64,000 bases of DNA. Origin: Microbacterium esteraromaticum. Lineage in GTDB: Bacteria > Actinomycetota > Actinomycetes > Actinomycetales > Microbacteriaceae. Below the pieces are notes generated by a model. It ran no database searches. It was not told the origin of the DNA and saw only the letters and a list, made by a program, of their open reading frames with translations. Of the stretch, positions 9,140 to 16,781 are shown piece after piece. Position numbers and translations under genes: made by a program. Position 1 is the first letter of the stretch. The number at the start of each line of letters is the position of its first letter. The stretch spans positions 1,922,001-1,986,000 of the forward strand of contig NZ_JAFBBS010000001.1 of assembly GCF_016907315.1 (NCBI RefSeq). Direction: 5' to 3'.

Positions 9140-10056
9140 GAACGGGTTCCAATCGTGATGCTCGGGAGCTGGGCGCGGGTAGGAAGGGCCGGAATCACGC
9201 CGGCGATGGAGACGGCGTGCGCCCCGGCGTGCGCCGCGAAGCGGGCCGCCGAAGACAGGTCAGATCCTTCCGAGAGCGCAACGGCAAGCGCCGCTGTGAA
9301 CGAATCGCCGGCTCCGGTGGTGTCCACGACGTGCTCGACGGGAAGGGGCTCGATCTCTTCGATGCCGTCCGCGCTGCACAGCAGCGCGCCTTGACCGCCG
9401 CGGGTGAGGATCACTGCGCCGCCGGTGCGATGGCGCAGCAGTGTGGCGAGCTCAGCATCACTCAGGGCGTGATCCGGGCTGAGGCCGAGCAAGATAGGTG
9501 CCTCACTCTGGTTGGGTGTGATGACGTCGATCTGCGACCAGACCTCATCAGGCAGCGCCCTGGCCGGTGCGGGGTTGAGGAGGGTGCGGGTTCCGTGGGT
9601 GCGGCCCAACCGGAGCGCTTCAACGACCGCCTCTTCCGGGATCTCCATCGACACCACCAGCACGTCTGCCGCTGCGATGTTCTCGGCGAACGCTTGTACG
9701 TCCTGGGCCCCGAGCTCGTCCGACGCACCCGGCGCGATGCTGATGCGATTCTCGCCATCGGGCTCGACGAGAATGAAGCCGACCATGGTTGGCCGCTCCC
9801 CGATGATCACGTGTGATGCGTCGACCCGTTCCTGCATCCACAGTCTGCGGGCAGCTGCCCCGAACGCGTCGTCGCCGACCGCTGTGAGCAGAGAAACGTC
9901 GGCGCCGAGCCGGGCGGCGCCGATCGCTTGGTTCGAGCCCTTGCCACCGGGGCCTTCGGCGTACTCCCCGCCAGTAAGTGTTTCGCCGGGGCCGGGGGCC
10001 TTCGGTACGCGCATTGTGAGGCCGGCGCCGTAGCTGCCGACGACTGCGATCTTCAT
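9136..10056 (-). CDS. rbsK: PfkB-family sugar kinase (ribokinase-like)
   Basis: 306 residues, normal for ribokinase. Both family signatures are present: the N-terminal GPGGKGSNQAIGAARLG and the C-terminal VVDTTGAGDSFTAALAVALSEG with the catalytic aspartate in GAGD. It phosphorylates the imported sugar with ATP. It is the first gene of the operon. With a DeoC-like aldolase downstream, deoxyribokinase activity (2-deoxyribose to its 5-phosphate) is as plausible as ribokinase; the symbol is by family only. Confidence 0.9.
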   Translation of the reverse strand: MKIAVVGSYGAGLTMRVPKAPGPGETLTGGEYAEGPGGKGSNQAIGAARLGADVSLLTAVGDDAFGAAARRLWMQERVDASHVIIGERPTMVGFILVEPDGENRISIAPGASDELGAQDVQAFAENIAAADVLVVSMEIPEEAVVEALRLGRTHGTRTLLNPAPARALPDEVWSQIDVITPNQSEAPILLGLSPDHALSDAELATLLRHRTGGAVILTRGGQGALLCSADGIEEIEPLPVEHVVDTTGAGDSFTAALAVALSEGSDLSSAARFAAHAGAHAVSIAGVIPALPTRAQLPSITIGTRS

Positions 10057-10128
10057 CGCTGTCGACTCCCTTGTCTATGAACAACCCTGTACATGACGAC
10101 ACTACGACGATGGCTTGGGGTTTGTCAA
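10057..10128 (-). promoter_or_regulatory. Promoter and candidate GntR operators of the sugar operon
   Basis: On the minus strand TTGACA (10123-10128) and TAGTGT (10099-10104) are separated by 18 bases, a good sigma-70-type promoter. Between the -10 and the kinase ATG lie two sites with TGT...ACA symmetry: one spans the end of the -10 (TGT-N8-ACA) and the other reads TTGTTCATAGACAA on the minus strand. HutC/UTRA regulators usually bind GT...AC palindromes, so repression by the GntR protein encoded at the end of the operon is likely. Promoter is seen; the operator assignment is inference. Confidence 0.65.
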
Positions 10129-10195
10129 CGCTGCCGGGTCAGGGGCTGACGAGACAGGCCCGGGACTCTCGAGCGCTGGGTCGCTGGAAACATGC

Positions 10196-10230
10196 CTGCG
10201 CCCCGACCTCGCGGATAGGCCGGGGCGCAG
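10196..10230 (-). terminator. Terminator-like hairpin after the DUF2075 helicase gene
   Basis: CTGCGCCCCG (10196-10205) pairs perfectly with CGGGGCGCAG (10221-10230) across a 15-base loop. It begins 15 bases past the helicase stop codon on the minus strand. A clear U-tract is missing, which is common in actinobacteria. Confidence 0.6.
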
Positions 10231-10244
10231 CGTGTACGTGTGGA

Positions 10245-11978
10245 TCAGAGAACGGGGCGCGCTCCTCGGAGCAAGCGGCACAGATCCTCGTCGCACACAT
10301 ACACGTACGTCCCGAGCATTCCCCGCGTGAGCAGCACGCCGTAGATGTTCCGGATGAACACGAGCAGGTCGTCATCGCCGAACGCATCCTTCAGATGCCC
10401 GGTGTTCTCCTTGCCCTTCTTGTCGCGGTACGCCTCGCGATCAGCGACGATCACCCCAGACGGAGAGAGACGCAGGTCGGGCCCGATGATCACGCCGGCG
10501 TAGTTCAGGTCGTACCCCTGCACGGTATGGATCGAGCCGACTTCGTCCAGCGACCCGGGTGCGTTGATCCAGTCCCTATCGGTGCTGTTCCAGCGCATCC
10601 GCTCGCCGTCGATCTCGATGTCGAACGCCGACGGATCGCGGCGCGACACCCAGTCCCATGCGTACCCGGCGACGAGGCGTGACAGCCCGACTTCGCGGTC
10701 GCGAGCTCGTATCTCGCGACGCATCTCACCGAGATCGTCGAAGAAGCGCAGGTCGTAGTCGCCAAGATCGGGGCGCTCGGGATGCTCGCCACGAAGAAGC
10801 GCACGGATGTATTCGACGTAGTCCGCACCGGCGCGCACCCGCATCTGAGTGGTCAGCCGGAAGTGGCGGTGCGAGTCCTTGGCATTGCGAAGCTCCTGCT
10901 CAAGAGTCGCCGGTGCGAGGTCGTGCGGACGAACGCTCTGCGCCCCATCGACGAGCAGCAACTGGTGGCGGCTGCGCTCCTTGATCCAGTCGAGCTGGGT
11001 GCGCGTCGGATCGTCCCAGCCGAACAGCTGCTTGTTGATCTCGCGGAACTTCTTGTTCTGCATACCCGACGCCTGATTCGCACGCTGATTCAGCCGGTGG
11101 GTTTCATCGACCAGGATCAGGTCGAACATGGCATCCGACTCTCCGATCTGAAACGGCGTGAGAACCATCGCCGAATCGAGCTTCGGCGTCTTCTTGAACA
11201 CCTGCCGTACCGACTGGCGCAGCGACTGCTGCGGAATCACGAGCGCCATCTTCAGATCGCGCAGCAGCTCTCGATTCTCGGGAGTGAAGAACTCCGCGAA
11301 CATCGAGTCGGGTTGGATGTCATCGTGGTCCTGGTAGTCGCGGATATCGGCGAGCAGCTTCATGAGGAAGATCGCGATGATCGTCTTGCCGGTGCCGGGG
11401 TCGCCTTGCACGACGAGTGTTGACCGGACACCCTGATGCTGCAGATCGGCCAGCAGGCCTTCGACGATGTCTTCGATCGCAATGGCCTGGTCGTCGGTGA
11501 GCGCCTTGAACGGCGAGAGCTTGAACAGGTCGCTGTTCTCGATTTGCGGAATGCTGCGGCTGAACAGCCCTTCGGCGCGCAGGGCCTCGAAGACGTCGCG
11601 GAACGACTCGCGGTAGATCTCGCGGTCGTAGTAGCGCGCATCGCTGAGTCCGTCGTTGCCGTTCAGGATGCTGTACTGACCGTCACCATGGAACCAGCGG
11701 ATCAGATGCGATTCGAGGTCGAGGCAAACGGACTTGTTGAAGCGCTCGCCTATGACGACGCGGATCGAATCGAGGCCTTCGTCCTTCTTGGAGCTGGCGA
11801 GGTGCTGCCGCATCCGAGATGCCGCATTCACCGTTTCGCCGACGTACAGCTTCTTGCTTCGCCCGGAGCTGTCGAGCACGTACACCACAGGCCAGTCGGT
11901 GTGCTGCGTATCGCTGCGTCCCCACGCGTCGACGTGCTGCCGATCGAAGAGCAGACGCTCGATGCTGAACTCGGTCAC
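10245..11978 (-). CDS. GIY-YIG nuclease domain fused to DUF2075 (Schlafen-group-3-like) helicase
   Basis: 577 residues. Residues about 30-115 look like a GIY-YIG domain: VYV (32-34) and YVG (45-47) for the two signature tripeptides, R55/R57, E89 in DLESHLI and an NGNDG segment near 106. Residues 185 to the end are a superfamily-1-type P-loop ATPase: Walker A GDPGTGKT (192-199), Walker B LILVDETHR (288-295) and motif HTVQGYDL near 500. DUF2075 proteins are predicted nucleic-acid helicases common in defence loci. Its ATG overlaps the MazG stop (ATGA), so the two are expressed together. A nuclease-helicase acting on foreign or damaged nucleic acid is inferred. Confidence 0.88.
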   Translation of the reverse strand: MTEFSIERLLFDRQHVDAWGRSDTQHTDWPVVYVLDSSGRSKKLYVGETVNAASRMRQHLASSKKDEGLDSIRVVIGERFNKSVCLDLESHLIRWFHGDGQYSILNGNDGLSDARYYDREIYRESFRDVFEALRAEGLFSRSIPQIENSDLFKLSPFKALTDDQAIAIEDIVEGLLADLQHQGVRSTLVVQGDPGTGKTIIAIFLMKLLADIRDYQDHDDIQPDSMFAEFFTPENRELLRDLKMALVIPQQSLRQSVRQVFKKTPKLDSAMVLTPFQIGESDAMFDLILVDETHRLNQRANQASGMQNKKFREINKQLFGWDDPTRTQLDWIKERSRHQLLLVDGAQSVRPHDLAPATLEQELRNAKDSHRHFRLTTQMRVRAGADYVEYIRALLRGEHPERPDLGDYDLRFFDDLGEMRREIRARDREVGLSRLVAGYAWDWVSRRDPSAFDIEIDGERMRWNSTDRDWINAPGSLDEVGSIHTVQGYDLNYAGVIIGPDLRLSPSGVIVADREAYRDKKGKENTGHLKDAFGDDDLLVFIRNIYGVLLTRGMLGTYVYVCDEDLCRLLRGARPVL

Positions 11979-12301
11979 GGATGCAGATCCGTGTACTTGG
12001 TGATGCGGCCCTTCGACAGTTCGACCGGGTACTTCGCGCGCGTCTTCTCCAGCTTGCTCATCACGATCTCATCGATGTCGACCCCGAGCCGCGCCGCCAT
12101 CTGGAAGCAGTAGGTGAGCACGTCAGCGAGCTCTTCTTCTACGCGCGCCTGATCGGGCGTCTGGCCCCACTGGAATAGCTCGAGCAGCTCAGCCGCTTCG
12201 ATCGAGATCGACTTCGCAAGATTCTCGGGGGAGTGGAACTGATCCCAATCGCGCTCGATGGCGAAGTCGCGGAGGGCCTGCAGCGTTGCGGGGGACGGCA
12301 T
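11975..12301 (-). CDS. MazG-like nucleotide pyrophosphohydrolase
   Basis: 108 residues, single-domain all-alpha NTP-PPase. The metal-binding pattern is clear: EAAELLELFQW followed by VEEELADVLTYCF, that is ExxE...ExxD. Proteins of this type hydrolyse nucleoside triphosphates to monophosphates and pyrophosphate, often cleaning non-canonical nucleotides. It is the first gene of a two-gene unit and its stop overlaps the start of the GIY-YIG/DUF2075 gene (ATGA). The fixed pairing suggests nucleotide depletion or signalling linked to the helicase-nuclease, which is inference. Confidence 0.9.
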   Translation of the reverse strand: MPSPATLQALRDFAIERDWDQFHSPENLAKSISIEAAELLELFQWGQTPDQARVEEELADVLTYCFQMAARLGVDIDEIVMSKLEKTRAKYPVELSKGRITKYTDLHP

Positions 12302-12379
12302 GGGGAGAACGTAGCAGGCGAGTGCTCACGCAGAGGCGAACTGCTCGGACACGGCGGTGGTGTAGGTAGATTGAGCCGC

Positions 12380-13267
12380 ATGACCCGTCCGGCAGTTGAG
12401 CAGCAGGCGATCCGAGAAGATGTTTTCCGATGGCTCGATGAGCGACGTGCAGCCGGCGCGTACGAATTCAGCCGCGCGGAGCTGATTGGCTACACGTACC
12501 AGGGAGAGCGCATCCCACTGCTTGATACGGGCCGTGGTATCCGAAATCCAGCGGACTTCGACTCAACCCTGACCATCATGACGAGCTCGAAAAGGACCGA
12601 GTACTCCGACGGGATCAGCGCCGAGGGGCTCGTGCGCTACTCGTATCAATCGCGCGACGGCGGCGACAATCGAAAGCTCCGCAACGCGTACGAGAACGCA
12701 GACCCGCTGGTCTACTTCCTCGGCGTCCGCGCCGGGTTCTTCGTTGCCTTCTACCCGGCTTACGTCGTGCACGATGATCCGGTTCGGCGCGAGGTTCATG
12801 TCGCGCTTGACGAGTCACTGAGGTTCTTCGATGACCCAATGCACTTGAACGAGATGGAGCGTCGATATGCGCAGCGTCTGGTGAAGGCGCGCCTACACCA
12901 GCCCATGTTTCGTGCGCGAGTGCTGCGCGCGTATGCAACCGCCTGCGCGATCTGCGAGTTGAGGCATGCTGAGCTACTCGACGCGGCACACATCGTCCCC
13001 GACGCGAGTAGCCACGGCGTCGCGGAAGTCACGAACGGTCTCGCCCTGTGCAAGCTTCACCACGCTTCGTACGATCGAAATCTCCTCGGCATCACACCGG
13101 AGTATGAGGTCCGAATCGATCGAGCATTGCTCGAAGAAATAGACGGCCCGATGCTCCGGCACGGCCTGCAAGACATGCATGGTAGAGCGCTGACGCTCCC
13201 GCAGAAGAAGGCGGACTGGCCTTCGCGTGACCGACTCGCTGAGAAATACGCCCAGTTCGCCGCATAG
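12380..13267 (+). CDS. HNH endonuclease with N-terminal DNA-reader-like domain
   Basis: 295 residues. The C-terminal HNH_2-type site is intact: AAHIVPDA with H204, NGLALCKLHH with N219 and H227/H228, then YDRNLLGI. The N-terminal 150 residues carry a conserved pattern (GERIPLLDTGRGIRNP, YSDGISAEGLVRYSYQ, LVYFLGVRAGFFVAFYPAYVV) seen in front of HNH domains of putative modification-dependent restriction enzymes. It diverges from the MazG/helicase unit. I infer a restriction-type nuclease that recognises a DNA feature through the N-domain. No companion methyltransferase is present. Start ATG at 12380 gives the conserved N-terminus. Confidence 0.87.
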   Translation: MTRPAVEQQAIREDVFRWLDERRAAGAYEFSRAELIGYTYQGERIPLLDTGRGIRNPADFDSTLTIMTSSKRTEYSDGISAEGLVRYSYQSRDGGDNRKLRNAYENADPLVYFLGVRAGFFVAFYPAYVVHDDPVRREVHVALDESLRFFDDPMHLNEMERRYAQRLVKARLHQPMFRARVLRAYATACAICELRHAELLDAAHIVPDASSHGVAEVTNGLALCKLHHASYDRNLLGITPEYEVRIDRALLEEIDGPMLRHGLQDMHGRALTLPQKKADWPSRDRLAEKYAQFAA

Positions 13268-13696
13268 TCAGCGCGACGCTTGGGACTGTGAAATCACCTT
13301 GCGCACAGCAGGAACGTCTGCTGGCGCCCAGTTGAGCTCCATAAGCCTGCTAATCTCCACCCACTGCAGTGCGGCGTGTTCTGACGGCCTTGGGCGGCCC
13401 TGCTCGACGACCGCGTAGTAGGTTGAAAGGCGAACAGCCCCGAACGGGTAAGCATGAGTCGTCGTGACGATGTGATCACCGATCGTGATGCCGCAGCCGA
13501 GCTCTTCGAGAATCTCACGTTCGAGCGCCGAGCGGTGGGTTTCATTGGTTTCGACCTTGCCGCCGGGGAACTCCCACATTCCCTCGAGTGCCCTACCGTG
13601 CCCGCGCCGTGCGGCCAGCACAGTTGAGTCTCGCGCGATGACGGCGCCGACGACGTCGATGAGCCCGCTCGCGTGGTGCGGTGACCGTGCGTTCAC
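13268..13696 (-). CDS. NUDIX hydrolase, 8-oxo-dGTP diphosphatase (MutT) type
   Basis: 142 residues from the GTG at 13696. The NUDIX box is complete: GGKVETNETHRSALEREILEELGC fits Gx5Ex7REUxEExGU (G, E, RE, EE, G all present). The leader DVVGAVIARDSTVLAARRGHGRALEGMWEFPGG is typical of MutT proteins that remove oxidised dGTP. It converges on the HNH gene with almost no gap. In this setting it may be simple housekeeping or part of nucleotide-level defence together with MazG. Confidence 0.9.
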   Translation of the reverse strand: MNARSPHHASGLIDVVGAVIARDSTVLAARRGHGRALEGMWEFPGGKVETNETHRSALEREILEELGCGITIGDHIVTTTHAYPFGAVRLSTYYAVVEQGRPRPSEHAALQWVEISRLMELNWAPADVPAVRKVISQSQASR

Positions 13697-13874
13697 GACA
13701 CCTCCCTCAGGTTGCGCCTTAGGAAGACAGGCTATCCACCCGGCCACTCAGCTCTCTACGGTGCGAAGTCATCTACCCGGGTTGGCTCCGATAGGACCGC
13801 CTCCGCTATGGTCAAAATCAGACTCTCTGAGGGGAGGGTCGCCATCACTCAGTCAATGGAGATCGGAGCGACTG

Positions 13875-14957
13875 ATGGAGTTCGCGGAGCGCCTGGAATT
13901 ACTCGCCGTCAAAATTCGAAATCAGGCCACAGCAATCGGCACCGAGGAAGCGACGAAAAACGCGTTCGTGATGCCGTTCATCTCAACGATTCTGGGTTAC
14001 GACGTCTTCGATCCGCTGGAGGTGGTGCCCGAGTTCACCGCTGACGTCGGAACAAAAAAGGGCGAAAAGATCGACTACGCCATCATGCGAGAAGGCGAGG
14101 TTCAGATTCTCATCGAATGCAAGCCGTCGATGGGCTCCTTGAAGATTGAACACGCTTCGCAACTGTTCCGATACTTCTCGGTCACTAACGCACGGATCGC
14201 TGTGCTCACGAACGGCGTCGTGTGGCACTTTTATACCGACCTCGACGCCCCCAACCGGATGGATGCTAAGCCCTTTCTTGTGTTGGACCTGCTTGACATC
14301 GACGAGACGTTGATCGCGGAGATTCAGAAGCTCAGCAAGGACAGCTTCGACCTCGACTCGATCATTAGCGCCGCCGAGGAGCTGAAGTACATCGGGGCGC
14401 TGAAGCGTGAGATCGCTGCGCAGTTCCGAGAGCCCACAGACGAGTGGATCAAGTTCTTCACTTCTCGCGTGTACGACGGTGCGTTTACCCAGCGTGTGCG
14501 CCAGCAGTTCACGGGGCTCGTGGGTAAGGCTGCGCAACAATTCCTCACTGAGCGTGTGAACGACCGGCTCAAGGCCGCACTTGGAGTAGGCGGGGGCAGC
14601 CAGGTGATAACTGCTCCGTCGCCGTCGAGTGCGGAGGTGGCCGAAGCGGACCTCGATCGTGACACCGAAATTGAGACCACGCTGGAGGAACTGGAGGGGT
14701 ACCAGATTGTGAAGGCGATCGCATGCGGTGAGGTCAAGCCACAGCGGGTGACGCAGCGGGATGCCAAGAGTTACTTCGCCGTGCTGTTGGACGACAACAA
14801 CCGCAAGCCGATCGCGCGCCTCCACTTCAACGGTAAGCAGAAATACCTCGGGTTGCTCGACGAAGACAAGACCGAGACGAGGCACCCGATTGGGGATCTC
14901 GATGAGATCTACGTCCATGCGGAGTCAATTCGACAAGCGGTGCGTCGCTACGCATGA
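13875..14957 (+). CDS. Stand-alone HsdR-N-like restriction nuclease (COG4748-like)
   Basis: 360 residues. The N-terminal half resembles the nuclease domain of type I restriction R subunits: EFTADVG, then EKIDYAI with D67 and QILIECKPS with E81-x-K83, which make a PD-(D/E)xK core. There is no helicase motor and no hsdM or hsdS gene nearby. The C-terminal 110 residues form a separate domain (EELEGYQIVKAIACGEV, ARLHFNGKQKYLGL) that also occurs in such orphan proteins. Start at 13875 follows GGAG; the frame is open further upstream but there it overlaps the NUDIX gene. Likely a restriction-type DNase of unknown trigger. Confidence 0.82.
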   Translation: MEFAERLELLAVKIRNQATAIGTEEATKNAFVMPFISTILGYDVFDPLEVVPEFTADVGTKKGEKIDYAIMREGEVQILIECKPSMGSLKIEHASQLFRYFSVTNARIAVLTNGVVWHFYTDLDAPNRMDAKPFLVLDLLDIDETLIAEIQKLSKDSFDLDSIISAAEELKYIGALKREIAAQFREPTDEWIKFFTSRVYDGAFTQRVRQQFTGLVGKAAQQFLTERVNDRLKAALGVGGGSQVITAPSPSSAEVAEADLDRDTEIETTLEELEGYQIVKAIACGEVKPQRVTQRDAKSYFAVLLDDNNRKPIARLHFNGKQKYLGLLDEDKTETRHPIGDLDEIYVHAESIRQAVRRYA

Positions 14958-15622
14958 GTGGCTGTCTGGGAGTCGCAAGCTGAGAGCTGCATCAGCGTCG
15001 GGCGAGCGCCGCATGGCTCAGTTAGCAGGCGCGACCGGCTCATCACATTCTGTCCGAGTGATGTGAATCCACCTGACTTGGTCCTGCCTGTGGGTAATCG
15101 CCCCTCGGCTCGAAGCCACTCGTCGAAAGTAGGCGCCCAGGTCCCGTAGGCGTTCCGATCTCGCGCTTCGCGCCAACGCCGGAGTGCCTTGATCGCTACG
15201 TCGAGGTAGTCTCTGGCGTTCTCGGACCAGATCGGGTCAAACTCGGCGGGCTCCATCTCTTCCCGGATACGCACAAGGACCGGGACGGCAACTCCACCGA
15301 GGGCTTCGCCGCAGGCCTCCTGAATGCTTCGCCTGAGGTGCAGCATCCGGGGAGGAAGGACGGGTGTCGCGGCGTTGAGTGAGTCGTACATGGCGTTGAG
15401 GACGTTATGCCACTCGCGGCCGGTCCATCTCGGATCGCTGGTGTGTAACGCACCGCGTAGTGATTGCGCGGCAATGATCGCCGCGTCCGCCAGCGCATGT
15501 CGCCTGGCGCGCCGAGCCTCGGCCTCGGCGTAACGGTGCCCGATACGACCGCTGACATAAGCGCCCGACGCGGCAGCGATCACGGTTGCGATTGCGGTAA
15601 CCAGCACTGGCATATCGACCAT
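14948..15622 (-). CDS. Membrane-anchored protein of unknown function
   Basis: 224 residues with one N-terminal transmembrane helix (residues 4-24), then a basic helical region (HRYAEAEARRARRHALADA) and a mostly helical soluble part. I do not recognise the family. Its 3' end overlaps the end of the HsdR-N-like gene by ten bases in convergent orientation. The last 30 residues (polar, Ser/Thr/Ala-rich) may be a late addition. Confidence 0.6.
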   Translation of the reverse strand: MVDMPVLVTAIATVIAAASGAYVSGRIGHRYAEAEARRARRHALADAAIIAAQSLRGALHTSDPRWTGREWHNVLNAMYDSLNAATPVLPPRMLHLRRSIQEACGEALGGVAVPVLVRIREEMEPAEFDPIWSENARDYLDVAIKALRRWREARDRNAYGTWAPTFDEWLRAEGRLPTGRTKSGGFTSLGQNVMSRSRLLTEPCGARPTLMQLSACDSQTATHA

Positions 15623-15636
15623 CAGAGAACCCTGCC

Positions 15637-16467
15637 TCAGTCGCAGGCGATGCCGTTGCCGTCTCGATCAAGGTCGTAGATGTCAGACCCCACAACGCGT
15701 GCGCTGCCCGAGAGGTACTTGGGCCCGTCGCCGCTGCCGCCCGCACAGTCGACGTCACTGGCGACGGGAACGCAGGCGCCGGAGTAGTTCGGATCGCAGC
15801 CGTTTCCGCCTGTCTGCACGAGGGGCACCGGCTTGGCGACCGGCTGCGGCTTGAGGGTTCCGCGCGTGGTGACCTCGGTCACCGGTGCCACCGCCACAGA
15901 TTCGCGGACCACTTCACGAGAGATTTCTGTGCCTCCGACGTAGGTGACGCTGTACGTCGTCCGCAAGGTGCCCTCAACACCCGGCGTCGTGACTGTGGTC
16001 GTGCCCTCGGCGATCGCCGGGTCGTCGGCGACAGCCCGCTCGAACGGGATCGGTGTGTCGACGTTGACCTCTTCGAAGGTCGTCGGGGTCGGTGTCGGAG
16101 ACGGCGTGCGCTTCTCGGCCTGAGGCGCGGTGCTCGGTGCGGCGCTATCCGCCTGCAGCAGCGCGGAAGGGGCGTCGTTCGTGGTCGCGGGAGTAGCGCC
16201 TGCGGCACCGCCCACTAGAAGAAGCAGTGCGGCGCCGAGTGCACCGAGGCCCGACTTTCGTGAACGCATGCCCGCTATAGGCGTCGCTCCCTTGATCAGA
16301 GTGAAGATGCCGAGCGCGACCGCCACCAATACGGCGATGGCAAGCACAGGTGTCCCTGCGCGGCCGAGAAGGCCACCAACAATGAGAAATCCAACGATGA
16401 TCGCAAGAACCAGCCACACGCGGTTCCGCTTTCTCGTTCTTGCTACAGCGTTTCGAGTGCGAGCCAT
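15637..16467 (-). CDS. Cell-surface protein with G5 and excalibur domains
   Basis: 276 residues. Basic N-terminus and two to three hydrophobic helices (residues 16-60 and 73-92) suggest a membrane anchor. A Pro/Ser/Thr-rich stretch (about 95-130) is followed by a G5-like domain (EEVNVDTPIPFERAVADDP ... EISREVVRE). The C-terminus is an excalibur calcium-binding motif ending YDLDRDGNGIACD. G5 domains bind N-acetylglucosamine-containing polymers, so an extracytoplasmic cell-wall role is likely. The same domain pair occurs in many actinobacterial wall proteins. Confidence 0.88.
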   Translation of the reverse strand: MARTRNAVARTRKRNRVWLVLAIIVGFLIVGGLLGRAGTPVLAIAVLVAVALGIFTLIKGATPIAGMRSRKSGLGALGAALLLLVGGAAGATPATTNDAPSALLQADSAAPSTAPQAEKRTPSPTPTPTTFEEVNVDTPIPFERAVADDPAIAEGTTTVTTPGVEGTLRTTYSVTYVGGTEISREVVRESVAVAPVTEVTTRGTLKPQPVAKPVPLVQTGGNGCDPNYSGACVPVASDVDCAGGSGDGPKYLSGSARVVGSDIYDLDRDGNGIACD

Positions 16468-16781
16468 GGGTCACCTCAGACCATGAGTTGCGGCACGTAG
16501 ACCAGTAAAGGGCACCGCAAGAGTGAGCAGAAACCGGGGGAATGCTTACGCAGCCGAGCGGATCGGATGAACCAAGCCATAGCGGTGAACTCGCGATTCG
16601 CCCAGCGGAATACAAAATCCCGCTGTCGCCGCATCGACGTTCTTCCGCCGCCCCCACATCGGGCGGCTCACTGAGAGACCCTGAGTCTCGGCTCCCCAAA
16701 TGGTGCCGCCGACAGGAGACCCCGATCCCTGACCGGAGTCCCCTGCCGCGAGCATCCGCCTGCCAGCGAATGCGTCAGCAC
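16468..16781. other. Intergenic stretch without recognised feature
   Basis: 314 bases between two minus-strand genes. Short frames exist but lack coding character. I see no tRNA, promoter or clear repeat. It should contain the promoter of the G5-excalibur gene, which I cannot locate with confidence. Confidence 0.5.

Noticed and set aside
7026..9152. Apparent 708-residue fusion upstream of the sugar-binding protein
   Set aside because: The extra N-terminal part is an out-of-frame reading of the permease gene; the lipoprotein signal at 8054 is the real start.
13748..13874. N-terminal extension of the HsdR-like protein into this gap
   Set aside because: The extra residues lack conservation and would overlap the NUDIX gene; ATG 13875 has a binding site and begins the conserved domain.
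10245..14957. Prophage or integrative element
   Set aside because: No integrase, structural phage genes or flanking direct repeats are visible.
16468..16781. Possible tRNA or mobile-element remnant
   Set aside because: No cloverleaf, no CCA-adjacent acceptor stem and no recombinase similarity could be supported.
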